Shown here piece by piece: positions 33,390 through 44,391 of a DNA stretch of 64,000 nt (position 1 is the stretch's first letter; each line of letters begins with the position of its first letter). Below the pieces are notes generated by a model. It did no database searches. It had not been told where the DNA came from and was given only the letters and a program-made list of their open reading frames with translations. A program made the position numbers and the translations under genes. Source of the stretch: Protea cynaroides (taxonomy: Eukaryota > Streptophyta > Magnoliopsida > Proteales > Proteaceae); contig CM053266.1 of assembly GCA_028583415.1 (NCBI GenBank), forward strand, positions 84,388,149-84,452,148. Direction: 5' to 3'.

Positions 33390-35060
33390 ATGGCAATGAG
33401 GAGATATAATAGACCATGTAGATCTGTGATTTCATCACAAGTTATACCTCAAAATAGATTTTTTGGCATTGGACAAGATAAAGATCCCAATAGTTTTAAG
33501 CAAGTTGTCAATAATGAAATTGTTTTTGAATGGTTACCAGTCATAATTGATGTATCGTTATTTATGAACATCAATGAGATTTGGGATTTTATGCTGATTT
33601 TATGCTCTTGTCATGAGCGGTGTACTCATAGGCTCAAATGGATATGTAAGAAAATGTGTGATTCCAGTGGGAGAATTGATCGCTACAAAGTAAAACTTAT
33701 AGGAAAGTAGAATCACACAAAGAGAATGAAAAGTATAGACTTCAAATCTTTGAGGTCTTAGTTGTGCATTTTATTTTGGAGTTGCATCAGATAGATGTGG
33801 AGTTGCATCAGATAGATGTAAAGGTCGTTTTGATCAAAGAAAATCTGGAAGAAGGTGTTTATAGGTTTTACCCATAAGGTTTTGAGGTAAAGGAAAAAGA
33901 GGCTTTATCCATAAGGTTTTGAGGTAAAGGAAAAAGAGGCTTTACCCATAAGGTTTTGAGGTAAAGGAAAAAGAAAATCTATTTTGTAGACTTATAAAGT
34001 CAATATGTGAATTAAGCAAGCATCCAGGTAGTGGTACCTAAAGTTTTACCTGAAGTTTGACAGAGTTGTATCTTCTTAACACTTTGTTGAGATTATCATT
34101 GATCATTATGTATATATAGAGGTCAGTGGGAGAGGATTCATTTTCTAGTCATATATGTTGATGGTTAATCACTGACCAGCAGTGACATGGTTTACCTGTT
34201 GAAACCATAGTTTCAATGTCTGATAAATTCGAGATGAAAAATGTGTGAGTAAGTACCTTTGTACTTGACATTGAGTTTTCTCGTGACAGGAAAAATGAAA
34301 CTCTGGGTTTGTCTCAAAGGGTATACATTATTCATGTTCTTGAATGATTGAATGTACATGCATAACAGTTAAGTTGCAGATGCTTAAATCAGTAAATGAG
34401 ACAAATTGATAGAGTTATGTTTAAGAAATGATGTTCAAAGAGAGCATCTGAAGTACAAAGCTTGGTGTATGCTCAAGATTATATTTATTCTCACATAGCC
34501 TTTGTTTAGAGTGTATTGAAACATTTTTAGTTGGATACTGGTATAGCTCATTAAACAACGAGAATATAAAGGTCATGCGGTACTTGCAGAGGACCAAAGA
34601 TTATCCACTCATTTGTGGCAGTAGTGACACTCTTGGTTATTGTGATGTAGTGTCTGGTGATTGCATTGGTGGCATGAATCCCATCTCAGATTTATTGTTA
34701 TGATGGTAGATGTATCCTTTGAGGAAAAATGTAAAGAAGTTTATTCATGCATCACCCTCTTAATAAGGTAAATTTAATAACTATATGTGAAACTAATAAG
34801 TAGCATATCTGGTTGAAGAGTTATCTTTCAGACCTGGAAGGTTGTAAGTTTAACTTAGGCCTATTGAGATGTATTGTGACAGCGGTTTGACTGTGTTGTT
34901 CTCAAATAATAATGTGAAATCTAGTAATTCAAAGCATAATAGAAATCGGATTTCAAATCACTTTAGGTGAGAGAAAAAGGTCAAAGAATTTATATCATTG
35001 TAGAGCACTTTCGTTAAACATCTTGATTGTAGATTCTCTGACGAAGGTTTTGTCAAGGGG
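33390..35060 (+). pseudogene. Copia-2 RT and RNase H remnants
   Basis: 33390-33710 reads PQNRFFGIGQDKDPNSFKQV, then KWICKKMCDSSGRIDRYKVK, the RT start of Copia. Later fragments in broken frames are LELHQIDV-like (33,780), VMRYLQRTKDYPLICGSSD-like (34,573-34,630), and RNase H tail sequence near 34,880-35,070. There are dozens of stops. The catalytic YVDD cannot be located. Internal tandem duplications (33778-33819 and 33871-33975) add to the damage. Confidence 0.65.
33871..33975 (+). repeat. Three tandem 37-bp repeats in Copia-2 RT region
   Basis: CCCATAAGGTTTTGAGGTAA ... AAAGAGGCTTTA starts at 33871, 33908 and 33945. A separate 21-bp tandem pair (AGTTGCATCAGATAGATGTG) precedes it at 33778-33819. 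Confidence 0.9.
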
Positions 35061-35270
35061 AGTCTTCAAGGGACTGTATGTTTAATATAGAAATAGTTAA
35101 TTCATTGAATGTGTTTGGTTAGTGGGAGACTTTTCCCACATTGATAATGATTTATTTCATTATGTTTATTTACATTGCCTATAGTTTTGGCATGGATATT
35201 TATTACCATGGTTATTTTTATTTCAGCATTCATTTATTGCTATGTTGCATATTCATTGACATGTCATTGA

Positions 35271-35532
35271 CAAAGGCGGTATTTAGCCAAATGAACAAGG
35301 CGGTATTAAGCCAAATGAACGGGGCGGTATTTAGCCATAGTTCACGGCGGTGTGCCAAAGTACGATATTGACCAAAAGGGTATGTGGCGGTTTGCTACGG
35401 TCAATATCAAGGTTTATTGTCTCTGAGGTTTTATCAAGGCAATTAGTACAATATTAACCGAAAGGGTATGTGGCGGTTTGCTACGGTCAATATGAAGGTT
35501 TATTGCCTCTGAGGTTTTATCAAGGCAATTAG
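35271..35532 (+). repeat. Tandem repeats near the Copia-2 3' end
   Basis: Three ~24-bp units (AAGGCGGTATTTAGCCAAATG) occupy 35271-35340. They are followed by two 86-bp units starting at 35361 and 35447 (AAAGGGTATGTGGCGGTTTG ... TTTTATCAAGGCAATTAG). The GGCGGT motif is shared by both arrays. Confidence 0.9.
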
Positions 35533-35796
35533 ATCGAAGGTTATTCGATCTGGACCCACATGAAATAATATTTTCATGTATACATGTCTCTAGGCGATTC
35601 ATATCATTAAGTAGACCCTTGTATGTAGCTGACATAAGGTAGTACACCAGATATGTTGAAGTATTTTCCGCTGTTGCTCGACATTGGTAGGCTTGATGAG
35701 TGGATCAAAGTTTGATGACGGTTTATTATGTAATAGGATTCCATGGCCACACTTTTCGACGGTGGTTTTGTAATTAATCTAGCCCAAGTGGGAGAT

Positions 35797-36228
35797 TGTT
35801 AGATTCCCCGATGTGTGGGCTTGATCAATTACCTAACCAGTTGTTAAGTGGGAGTTCAATCATTGGGTTTGACCGGTTCAGTCCGGTTCGTCACCGGTTA
35901 GAGACTACTAACCCGGTCCACTGTGGGAATGGTTCTGGGTTAGGGATTGTATTATAAATACAATGGTTAGGGTCCCCGCAGCCATTGGTTTTATCTCTCT
36001 GTTGCTCCCATACGCACAGAGGCAAAAGGGATCCCAACGAGGCTGTGGAAGACTCTAATCGAAGCATTCAAGGTACAGGAAACGGTCGGAAATCAATCTA
36101 CAGCAAATGGTATGTGTTCTATCATCTCTTTTATTGCCCATTGTATTCTAGTTATCTGTGTGGTGGATTCGTTAGGGTTCATGGGAAATCCCATGGGAAT
36201 AACCCTAACCTGCATTAAAATTCTTACA
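35797..36228 (+). repeat. Copia-2 3' LTR
   Basis: It is 432 bp, the direct repeat of 29585-30015, TGTTAGATTCCCCG...ATTCTTACA, followed by GGAAA. Where the 5' LTR has CTGG this copy has CCGG at three or more sites. Confidence 0.95.
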
Positions 36229-36233
36229 GGAAA

Positions 36234-37330
36234 CAATACCTCCTTAGAAGCAAGTTTATCATATATACGGATCAAAAGAGTTTAAGAGGACTCATGGACA
36301 AAGTTGTTCAAACACCAGTACAACAACAATATCTTTTTAAACTCCTGGGATATCAATATGAGATTAAGTATAAAGCTGGAAGCAACAACACAGTTGCTGA
36401 TTCCTTGTCGAGAATGCATACTCCTTCCAAATTAATGGCAATATCTCTCCTTGTTTTTGGCATTCTAGAATAGCTACGTCAAGAGTCTCTAGCTGATCCA
36501 GACATGATACAACTGGAGAATGATATTCAAGCTCAACCAAGGGAATTTGTGCATTGGTTATACCAAGATGGATTACTGTACTTCAAGGGCAAAATATTAG
36601 TGGGCAAAAACTCTTCACTCAAAGAGAGTCTTTTGAAGGAGTTTCATTCAACCCTAACCGGGGGACACTCGGGTATACAACGAACTTACATTCATTTGGC
36701 CACTCTATTGGCTTGGGATGAAGACCGACGTCACTCTCTTTGTCCAGCAATGTATACCGTGTCAAGAAATAAAAAATCTTACCACACCTTCTCTTGGACT
36801 CTTGCCACCATTGCCAATACCGGAGCAAATTTGGGACGATGTGAGTATGGATTTCATCACCCACTTACCTCCTTTAAATGGTTATACGACGATTTTAGTA
36901 GTAGTTGACCGATTTTCCAAATTTCACACATTTTGGATCTCTTGGCAAACACTACAATGGTGCTGTGGTTGCGACTGTCTTTACTAATACAGTGTGCAAA
37001 ACACATAGTTTCCACGCTCTATAGTGAGTGACAGAGATCCTATTTGTTTAAGCAAATTTTGGCAAGAACTTTTCAGATTGCAAGGGATCGAGCTTCGTAT
37101 GAGTTCAACATATCATCCACAAACGGATGGCCAATCCGAGGTGGTTAATCAATGTCTTGAACAATATTTATGGTCATTTGTAGCTGATCAACCCCAAATA
37201 TGGTCAAAGTATCTTAGTTGGGCTGAATTTCATTACAATACAGCATTCCACTCCTTTATTGGGATGACACCATTTGAAGTTATCTTCGGCCGATTGCCCC
37301 CAACCATCCCAACTTATTGTTGAGGTACTA
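36234..37330 (+). pseudogene. Gypsy-2 RNase H end and integrase
   Basis: The reading resumes after Copia-2 with YLLRSKFIIYTDQKSLRGLM and NNTVADSLSRMH (RNase H end). The integrase zinc-binding region follows (36,640-36,790: FHSTLTGGHSGIQRT, then CIPCQEIK in a shifted frame). The core has WDDVSMDFITHLPPLNGYT (36,830), VVVDRFSKF, SDRDPICLSKFWQEL (37,024) and YHPQTDGQSEVVNQCLEQYL (37,110). D, D and E catalytic positions are all visible. There is a frameshift near 36,720, a small deletion at ~36,950, and TGA at 37,321. Confidence 0.9.
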
Positions 37331-38043
37331 CTTGGCTGGAAACTCTAGATCATGATCTAGGTACTTGAGAAGAACTTCTACAACAGCTTCAAGCTCATTT
37401 ACAAAATGCTCAACACCGTATGAAAGCCAAGGCTGATGCCCATCGTCTGGACGTTCAGTTCAAGAAGGAGATTTGGTTCTCATTTGGCTTTAGCCTTACA
37501 AACAACTTTCAGTCACTACTCGACACACCAACAAACTGAGTAAGAAATATTTTGGCCCATTTTAAATTCTCGAATGTATTGGCCAAGTTGCATATAAACT
37601 TTAGCTATTAGAGGGGTCACACATCCACCTAGTGATTCACATATCAGTTCTTAAACCATTCTAAAGAACTCCTGCTCCCTCATTAGTTCCTCTTGCCTTC
37701 TGGATCAAAGTGTTGCAAATCACCTCAATTGGCAGCCCTAGCTATCATTGCTGAACGAACAGTCTTGCGACAAGGCTCGTGGATTCCACAATGGCTAATT
37801 CAATGGCAACAACTACCCTTAGAAGAAGCCTCATGGGATGATGTTTCTGAGATTCAACGTCTTCACCCAAATTTATACCTTGAGGACAAGGTACCACTCC
37901 ATGGGGGAGGCAATGATATGCAAGGGAATGAAGATGGTATGAATGAGGTGGCTTATACAGATGACATGGCAAGTGATAGAGCAATGAAAAGGCCTCAAAG
38001 ACAGTTAAAAATGCTAGCATGGACAACAAATTATGAGATATAA
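37331..38043 (+). pseudogene. Gypsy-2 integrase C-terminus with chromodomain
   Basis: Decayed sequence (LQAHLQNAQHRMKAKADAHR near 37,385) leads to an open frame at 37693-38043. There QGSWIPQWLIQWQQLPLEEASWDD, DVSEIQRLHPNLYLEDKV and a charged tail form a chromodomain-like module. Such modules in chromoviruses steer insertion to chromatin. The open frame runs through the purine tract (37905-37913) and continues ~127 bp inside the 3' LTR, so pol would have ended in the LTR. Confidence 0.8.
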
Positions 38044-38299
38044 CAAAGTTGCGAGGGAATGACAGGTGGGAGTTTGTAATTCAAAATTCATACACTGTAA
38101 TGGAGATATAAAAGGAGAGTAACAAGAGAAGCAAGGCATTGAAGATTTTTTAATTAGTTAGTTCTCTCTTCCTCTTTGTTCCTCATTCTGTAAATTTAGT
38201 TTGGAGTCCATCTTGAACTTGAATCAAGATTCCTATACTGTAATTCAGAATTACTGCAATATCAGTTCAATTCTTCTTTAATCTTGCAAAATCATATCA
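37914..38299 (+). repeat. Gypsy-2 3' LTR
   Basis: It is 386 bp, TGATATGCAAGG...AATCATATCA, preceded by the polypurine tract ATGGGGGAGGCAA and followed by the target duplication GAATC (38300-38304). It contains a TATA-like GAGATATAAAAGG near 38103. Confidence 0.9.
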
Positions 38300-38304
38300 G
38301 AATC

Positions 38305-38619
38305 ACAGTTTTGCAAATTTTGTTAGATTCACCTTAGATCAAGAGTTCTTAATTGATTTATTTGTAACTTAATATTTTTCTGTAATTTGGGTTATTTATT
38401 TTCCAATTAATAGCTAGTTCATATAAGAAGATGAAGATGATGGTACAATATTTCATCAGAAAAATGGCTGAACAGTTGTGCCGATCATAAAAGACACATA
38501 GTAACAAAAGCTTCAAAAGGAATAGACTTCCTAAACAGATGAAAAGCACAAAGAGTACCTGTTTAGAGGTTTATGGAGTCCCAAGAAAAAAGCCTCAAGG
38601 TATTATGATGTAGTGTTCA
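38305..38619 (+). pseudogene. Host gene remainder after Gypsy-2
   Basis: 38305 continues the codon interrupted at 24419 (HSFANF...). Either the frame runs to TAA at 38370 or a donor at 38322 is used. A possible third exon is 38539-38599 (acceptor CTAAACAG, donor AAG|GTATTA), open in two frames. In one it reads MKSTKSTCLEVYGVPRKKPQ. The acceptor's pyrimidine tract is weak and no family is recognised. A Copia solo LTR follows at 38620. Confidence 0.35.
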
Positions 38620-39043
38620 TGTAAGATTTTTTTAGATCTCCCTTGGGTTTTTCCTATGGGATTTCTCATGAACCCTAACGAACACACCACACTGATTACT
38701 AGAATACAATGAGTATTGAAAAGAGATGATAAGACACATACCTCTTGCTGTAGATTGATTTTCGATCATTTCTTTCTCTTTTAATGCTTGGATTAAAGTC
38801 TTCCATAGCCTGTCGGGATCCCTTGACTTTCTCTCTGCGTATGGGAATAGGAGAAGAAAATAACACCGTGACTATGGGGACTCTAACAATTGGTATTTAT
38901 AATACCACTCCCAACCCTAGATCAGTCCCACAGTGGACCAGGTTGGTCCATCTCTAATCATAGTTAAATCGGTCTACCTGTAACTAGACTCCCACTGAAC
39001 CAACTAACCTTATAATTAATTTAGCCCATAAAAATATCTTACA
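38620..39043 (-). repeat. Solo LTR of the Copia-2 family
   Basis: It is 424 bp, TGTAAGATATTTTT... on the minus strand, ending in a TGTAAG/CTTACA pair, flanked by GTTCA (38615-38619) and GTCCA (39044-39048). Along its length it mirrors the Copia-2 LTR. Shared landmarks are GGTCCACTGTGGGA, TATTATAAATACCA, CCCATACGCAGAG, GGCTATGGAAGAC and AAATCAATCTACAGCA. No internal region is present, so it arose by LTR-LTR recombination. Confidence 0.9.
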
Positions 39044-39232
39044 GTCCACGCCCATACTCATCTGATCATTCTTGATTACTCTATATTCAAAGGTCAACCT
39101 CATGCTTTTAGAAGATCAATCTATATTCAAGCCAAGGCCTAAGGCAAAGCCCAAGCTCAACTCATGATCCACAAGCACTACAACTCATTTTAGAGTCAAC
39201 ACAACCAAGTTCGCACCAGCCCATATGGGTGA

Positions 39233-40540
39233 TGCTGTGAAAATCAATTTTCAACACATATATACTGACTTCAAATGTATTTTTAGAATACTTATATTTC
39301 GAATTTTAAAATACTCAAAGTATGAAAGTTGTAGCTTATGAGTTAAATTTCGTTTGGCTTTTATTTGTACATTTAACGAGTTATGACATTTTTATTAAGC
39401 ATGTGCAAAACAGTCTTTTCATGTGTTTTGTGGTGAATGATGATGTGGATATTTTTCTTTAAACTTCTTTATACATTTTTAACTAAATTAACTCTTCATA
39501 TGGATTGACTAAGAGAGTCTTTTTATAGTCTTCTCCTTGAAGCAAGTTTCTAAGACTTGGAACAAGAATTAATACATTGGGATAAGTTTTTATGTATTAG
39601 AATTATTAAAACATTTATGTTTTTCTTTTATTTTCTCCATGTACAATCTTAGCCTTAAAATTATACGGGATGATTGAGATTATTTTAAGATATTTATGGG
39701 TTTATAAGACCTATAAATAGTTGTTTACTCTCATGTAATAGGTAGTTGATTTTTGAATGAAAAGTGGATTGCAGTATGTCTTCCCTTTGAACCTTGGAAA
39801 GTCCATCCCTTTAAACTTAGAAGAGTTTCACTTCAACCTTGAAGAGTTAGAGTTTTTTTATCATACCTTAAACCTAGAAGAGTTTGTTAGAAAATATTTA
39901 AACAGGGTTTCAATACATAACTCTATCTCACATATAGACATCTATAACACAATGAGAGATGTAATCAAAAGATATTAAATAGATTCATACCTTTGAGTAG
40001 ATGATTGATTTTCAATCGTTTACTTGTAAAAATCCTTTGGTTGGAGTCTTCCACAGCCTTTCAACTTGACCTTTTTTCTCCTCTGCTAAGGGTGCCAATG
40101 GAGAGATCACAATAGTGGTTGTGGGAACTCCTTATCCGTATTTATAATACTATCTCATAACCATAATTCATTCCCACAATAGGGAAGGTCTATCTCTGGC
40201 AGTTGACAATTCAAGGCATAGCCAACCTACCAAATAACTTAAGATTCTCACAAGTTAATTAGGCAAGTATATATATGTTGACCATACAAGATCTTTTTGG
40301 ATCTTTCTAAAAAGATCTTACAGAGTTCACCCTTAAAACATTCAAGAAGTTTCATTTCATCCTAAAAAAATTGGAATTTTGCTCTTTACCTACATTCTAA
40401 AAGAGTTGTAGGCCACCATTGGAGTTAATTTATATCTTAGAAGAGAAGTGAGTCAATCTAATTTCACTCCATCAAAGTTATTTTCTTGTTCTTGGATTCT
40501 TGGAAATTTTTCAAAATTTGTTCTTATAGTTCACATCAAT
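39233..40540 (+). repeat. Possible long LTR split by a solo LTR
   Basis: TGTGAAAATCAATTTTCAACACA near 39235 resembles starts of some Copia LTRs and is preceded by a short purine-rich stretch. A TATA box (GACCTATAAATAG) lies near 39,712. The sequence resumes after the nested solo LTR (39885-40322) to perhaps TTCACA near 40,534. No second copy or target duplication was found. Confidence 0.3.
39885..40322 (-). repeat. Second solo LTR, diverged Copia-2 family
   Basis: It is 438 bp with perfect 5-bp flanks GAGTT (39880-39884 and 40323-40327). On the minus strand it starts TGTAAGATC and ends CTAACA, with TATTATAAATACGG as TATA box and a GGCTGTGGAAGAC-type leader as in Copia-2. It is clearly more diverged than the 38620 copy. 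Confidence 0.88.
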
Positions 40541-41440
40541 TGTAATACAATTTCGGATATCCTCCACTCATAATCTGAGAAACCATTCTTTACAATAGTT
40601 GTAGCCTTGTACCTTATCTTTAATTTTCCATTAAAATCAGATCAATCTGATCCATATTGAGGAAATCACAGTCATTTCTTTGAAGTGGTGCAAATCTATC
40701 AATTATGCACATCTTGTGCTTGTTTGGGCCTTGTGTAATTCACTCTCCCGATCCATTATTTTGAGAAGCCTGGGTTGGCTTACATTAGTTAAAAATCTCA
40801 TATTTTGATGTCATATTTTGATGTGATTTTGGCCAGGTCGGTATCTGATCAAAATGGCTGAAATCTTTATTGAAATATTGTCTTTTTCGACTAAAACATA
40901 AAAACTGAAGATGCTTAGCAAAATTTGATGGCAGTCAACTAAAATATTGACCAGAAAATGCTTACATGTGATGTAGAGATGCTGACGGAAATTATCGATA
41001 ACATTGCATTTTTTTAGTTCAAATGTCATTTCTTTTCGACATTGTCAAAAAAAATTAAAAAGCGAATTTTGGCAAAATTCTACCGAAATTTATTTCTATG
41101 AAAATGGTATTTGCAGCGAGGAAGCTATTATGTCTTCCTTTAATCAGGTATCTCTTATAGGTTCCTAGTTATTCATGTAAATGTATTTCGTAACCTGCTG
41201 GTGTCACCCTTTTGTCTACTAATATTAATTCATATCTAATGATGTATGGATGTCTGCCCTACAAAGACATTTTTCATCCGTGAATTTAGGAGTTGATATT
41301 AATGAACTGTGTTAAGTGAGTTTTGGAGTTAATGTCAATGAACTGTGTTAAGTAACAAATACATTCAGTTACTTGCTCTGTCAGTGATGAATATATTCAG
41401 TTATATTCAATTATGTCCTCGTCGTTAATCCTGTTCCTCC
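40541..41440. other. Non-coding stretch
   Basis: No supported gene is present. A short near-duplicate (GAATGAACTGTGTTAAGT-type, about 41290-41352) and general AT-richness are all I see. Confidence 0.4.
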
Positions 41441-41448
41441 TATGTGAA

Positions 41449-42583
41449 TAGGGTGTTAAACGGTTTATAATCGGTTAATGATTCCGTCCGGTCCAATGCG
41501 GTGTATAGGAGGGTAAAACCAAAATCAAACCGATTAGTTATACGGTCTCAAATGAAACCAGAACCGATTAGTAATCAGTTTTGATTTATCGGTTTTTAAA
41601 CGGTTTTTCATTTAATCGGTTTTGATTGCGGTTTATATACGGTTTAACGCATCATTTGTTAATCGATTTTTCATAATAAAAAAAAAAAATATACATCGTC
41701 TAGAAATCCTACACTCTCCATGTTGATGGAGATATTGTTGACCACAAAGTGCATCTAAATAATTTTTCCAATAAAACAATCGAGTAGCCTCCGACCTCTC
41801 GCAGTCCAATGGCTGAAACTTACTACTTAGGTCTCAAATGAATTAATTTAATCCTTCCACGCCAAAAGCGTAAGTTCAAGGAGAGCTGGTTGAAACTTTA
41901 AAAAACATCTACCGTCTCACATTACCATTGCTATCTAAATCCTATTAAATGCAAGGAGTAACGTGGTGAACTTTTTAAACCCCATTAATCAATTTGTAGG
42001 ATGGGTAAACGTTTGGCGATTTCAAATGTGGGAAGGAGGACGACCATTGTGCGAGACAATAATAACTAAATGTTACTTCCATCAAATCCACAGCAAACCC
42101 ACATAGAGACATCCCCCTGCAACAACTGAAACTTCAATCGTGAAATAGAGACTTTTCTGATTTCTCCTTTGTGTGTGATTGTCAGTAATGGCTGTGTTAT
42201 TATGTTTTACAATTTAGGTTAATTAGGTTTTGGAAGGTTAGGGAAATAATAGGTAGGTTGTATAGGTAAATAAGGTAATGGGATCAGTGTTATTCTGTTT
42301 AGCAGTTTAGGTTAATTAGGTTTCAGAAGGTTAGGAAAATAATTGGTAGGCTGTATGGATAAATAAGGTAATGGGATTAGGGTTTACCGGTTTAGTTTAG
42401 GAAAATAAATGGTCCAAATCATTCAGTTTTACTTGGTGTCTACACGGTCTCAAACCGCACCAACCCTATTTAATAAGTGGTGTCATTTTCTAAACCTAAA
42501 CCAGAACCGAACCATTTATTAAACGGTTTCCTCGTTCCGGTCTAAACGGGCAGGTGCGGTTTCAGTGCCAATGTTGACCCTTA
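41449..42583. mobile_element. Non-autonomous hAT element, 1135 bp
   Basis: The left end is TAGGGTGTTAAACGG and the right end is the inverse of TAAGGGTCAACATTGG. The flanks TATGTGAA (41441-41448) and TATGTGAG (42584-42591) match at 7 of 8. Subterminal AACGGTTT/CCGATTA/ACCGGTT motifs recur at both ends, as in the common plant hAT group starting TAGGGGTGTCAA. No transposase ORF is present. Confidence 0.85.
42194..42380. repeat. 93-bp tandem duplication inside the 1135-bp hAT element
   Basis: GTGTTATTATGTTTTACA ... AAATAAGGTAATGGGATCA (42194-42286) is repeated with about 10% difference at 42287-42380. Confidence 0.85.
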
Positions 42584-42605
42584 TATGTGAGTGCTTCTAC
42601 CCTTA

Positions 42606-44391
42606 TCCTTTTCCATGGCTTCATCTTTAATTCTTCCTCCAACTATTCCAACGCGACCAAACATTCCTCAACCAAATCCTGGCAATAATCATGCTGCTGG
42701 TGGTAATTCCATGAACACTACTGGAGGGGATGACAGCAGTTCAAACAATAGTGGCACTCACATTTCTAATGAAGATCCTTATGTTGATCACACGAGACAG
42801 TATCTCAACCAAGGATTGCAATTTCGGTTTTGTGCCTGGTTTCGGCCAGGCCTAAAACAAAAATTTCTTTGGTTTCGGCCGAAATTTCGGTGAAACCCGG
42901 TAAAAAAAAAATGGTTTCAAAAGTGTTTTCGGTGGCAAAAAAAAGCATTTTTAAAAGAATGGTTTCAAAAGTGGTTCAAAAGAATGGTTTCAAAAGTGGT
43001 TTCAAAAGTGGTTCCGTGAAATGCTTCAGTTCTTGTGATTCCATGATCCTTCTTTCGACCATGACCTGTCTCATGTTCATCATCAGCCCAATCAGATGTA
43101 TGGTCAAGCTGAACAAGTGGAAGTGGATTTGGAAAGTAATCATCCAGCTTATGAGACCAGATCCAGGACTCACGCATCCGTTCTCATTCAAACCAGAGCA
43201 AACAGTATGACGAGGTGACCATACTTATGGCCACATGTGAAGGAGCACCTTTGAATTTGAGCCAAAGAAACCTTAACTTTCAACTTTAAAATCTTCAAAG
43301 AGAAGTCATAAATCTTGTAATGGGATTAAATGGTGCTTACAATCATGGGAAATAGAAGAAAACAAGCAGAATGAGGGGAAGAATGAAGGTAAAGAGGAAA
43401 CTCACCTGTTTTGCTGCCCCCAGTGCACTTTCGGTCGAAAAGGAGATTTCGACTTGTTTCGTCAAGAAGGAAGCTTTTAAATAGGATAAACCCTAATTGG
43501 TTCAAACCGGTTTCGACCATATTTTGGTTAAAACCGAAATTTCGGACCGACTATTTCCTATACCGGCATCCATATCGTTTTGGTTTTCAAATCCAAAATA
43601 TTTTGGCCGAAATTCGAAATTTTCGTCAAAATTTTGAACATTGATCTCAACAAAGATTTATCTATCCCTCAAAACCTTCCACCCACTTCTCAGCCTTAAA
43701 TTATCCTTTAAAATTCCCAGCCTTCCACAAGTACCCCTTATATATAATTGTTGTGATTCCATCCTTAGCAATCTACAAACTATACATTTATACATGCATA
43801 CTATTACGACCCCACTAATACAACCTAGTATCAATAACCCACAAACGCCACCCGATAATCTTCCATTGCTTATCAATTCCTTACAAAACCTTCTTCAACA
43901 CATGTCCATCCCCATACCTGATTACTCCAACACTTACTGCGCTTCATAAGCCTACACCTACCTTACCATCTTCCCCATTACATATAACTTTAAATCCGAC
44001 TCCTCTTAGTCTTCACCTTTCCACAGATCCTATCACTAACCAACCTCCTCTTATTGAAACCATCAACAAATTTCTAACCTACTCACCAATTACTATCAAT
44101 TGTGTAGTGTTGGCTCCTCCATTGGCCATTATACACCTTTGACCAGTAAGCTCAAACCGATACCTGATCCTAGAAGTTTACTGCACCACAACATCCTTTA
44201 AATAAGGGATGATTGGAACCTTATTCTCTGCTGCCCAAACCAAAGCAAAAATACTTGGGTGCTGAAAGTTCTCCTAACCATGGGGTATCTCATTCCACTC
44301 TTTTGAGCTTTTCTCTTCTTTTTTTTTGTATGGATAATTTGTTATCCGAGAACCCCGTGGTGTTTGGGGAAATCTAGCACCGCGGGTCATA
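42606..44391 (+). pseudogene. LINE-2 ORF1 remnant, split by a hAT element
   Basis: An open start (MASSLILPPTIPTRPN, Pro/Asn/Ser-rich) runs from 42615 to the hAT insertion at 42810. It continues from 43652 as KDLSIPQNLPPTSQP before a stop. The remaining ~700 bp are in broken frames, C/T-rich like plant LINE ORF1 linkers. Assignment to ORF1 depends on the ORF2 start that follows; no DUF4283 or zinc knuckle is visible. Confidence 0.4.
42810..43643. mobile_element. Non-autonomous hAT element, 834 bp
   Basis: The flanks ATCTCAAC (42802-42809) and ATCTCAAC (43644-43651) are a perfect 8-bp duplication. The ends are CAAGGATTGCAATTTCGG and the inverse of CAATGTTCAAAATTTTG. Subterminal GAAATTTCGG/CCGAAATTTC motifs are abundant at both ends. 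The ORFs inside look incidental. A GGTTTCAAAAGTGG unit is repeated several times at 42910-43020. Confidence 0.88.

Larger units (their letters stand above)
29585..36228 (+). mobile_element. Copia-2: LTR retrotransposon with near-identical LTRs and decayed pol
   Basis: It is 6644 bp with LTRs 29585-30015 and 35797-36228 and target duplication GGAAA (29580-29584, 36229-36233). The primer site follows the 5' LTR and a purine tract (AGCCCAAGTGGGAGA) precedes the 3' LTR. It is inserted in the Gypsy-2 RNase H domain, plus orientation. Internal sequence is Copia-derived but in ruins, with several tandem repeats, so it was presumably moved by helper proteins. Confidence 0.93.
24420..38299 (+). mobile_element. 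Gypsy-2: chromovirus-like Ty3/gypsy with nested insertions
   Basis: It is flanked by GAATC at 24415-24419 and 38300-38304. The 5' LTR starts TGATACACAAGGGAATGAAG and the 3' LTR starts TGATATGCAAGGGAATGAAG. The internal order is gag zinc knuckle, protease, RT, RNase H, integrase and a chromodomain-like C-terminus, which is the chromovirus order. Gag is mostly deleted, and the 5' LTR end, primer site and gag N-terminus are gone. It is interrupted by an LTR-like insert (~25,495-27,708), the 500-N gap and Copia-2 (29585-36228). Confidence 0.9.

Noticed and set aside
38539..38599. Third exon of the divergent host gene as a firm feature
   Set aside because: It has an open frame and GT-AG edges but a weak pyrimidine tract and no recognised family, so it is only mentioned as a possibility.
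42830..43210. ORFs inside the 834-bp hAT element
   Set aside because: They consist of repeated GGTTTCAAAAGTGG-type DNA and have no transposase motifs.
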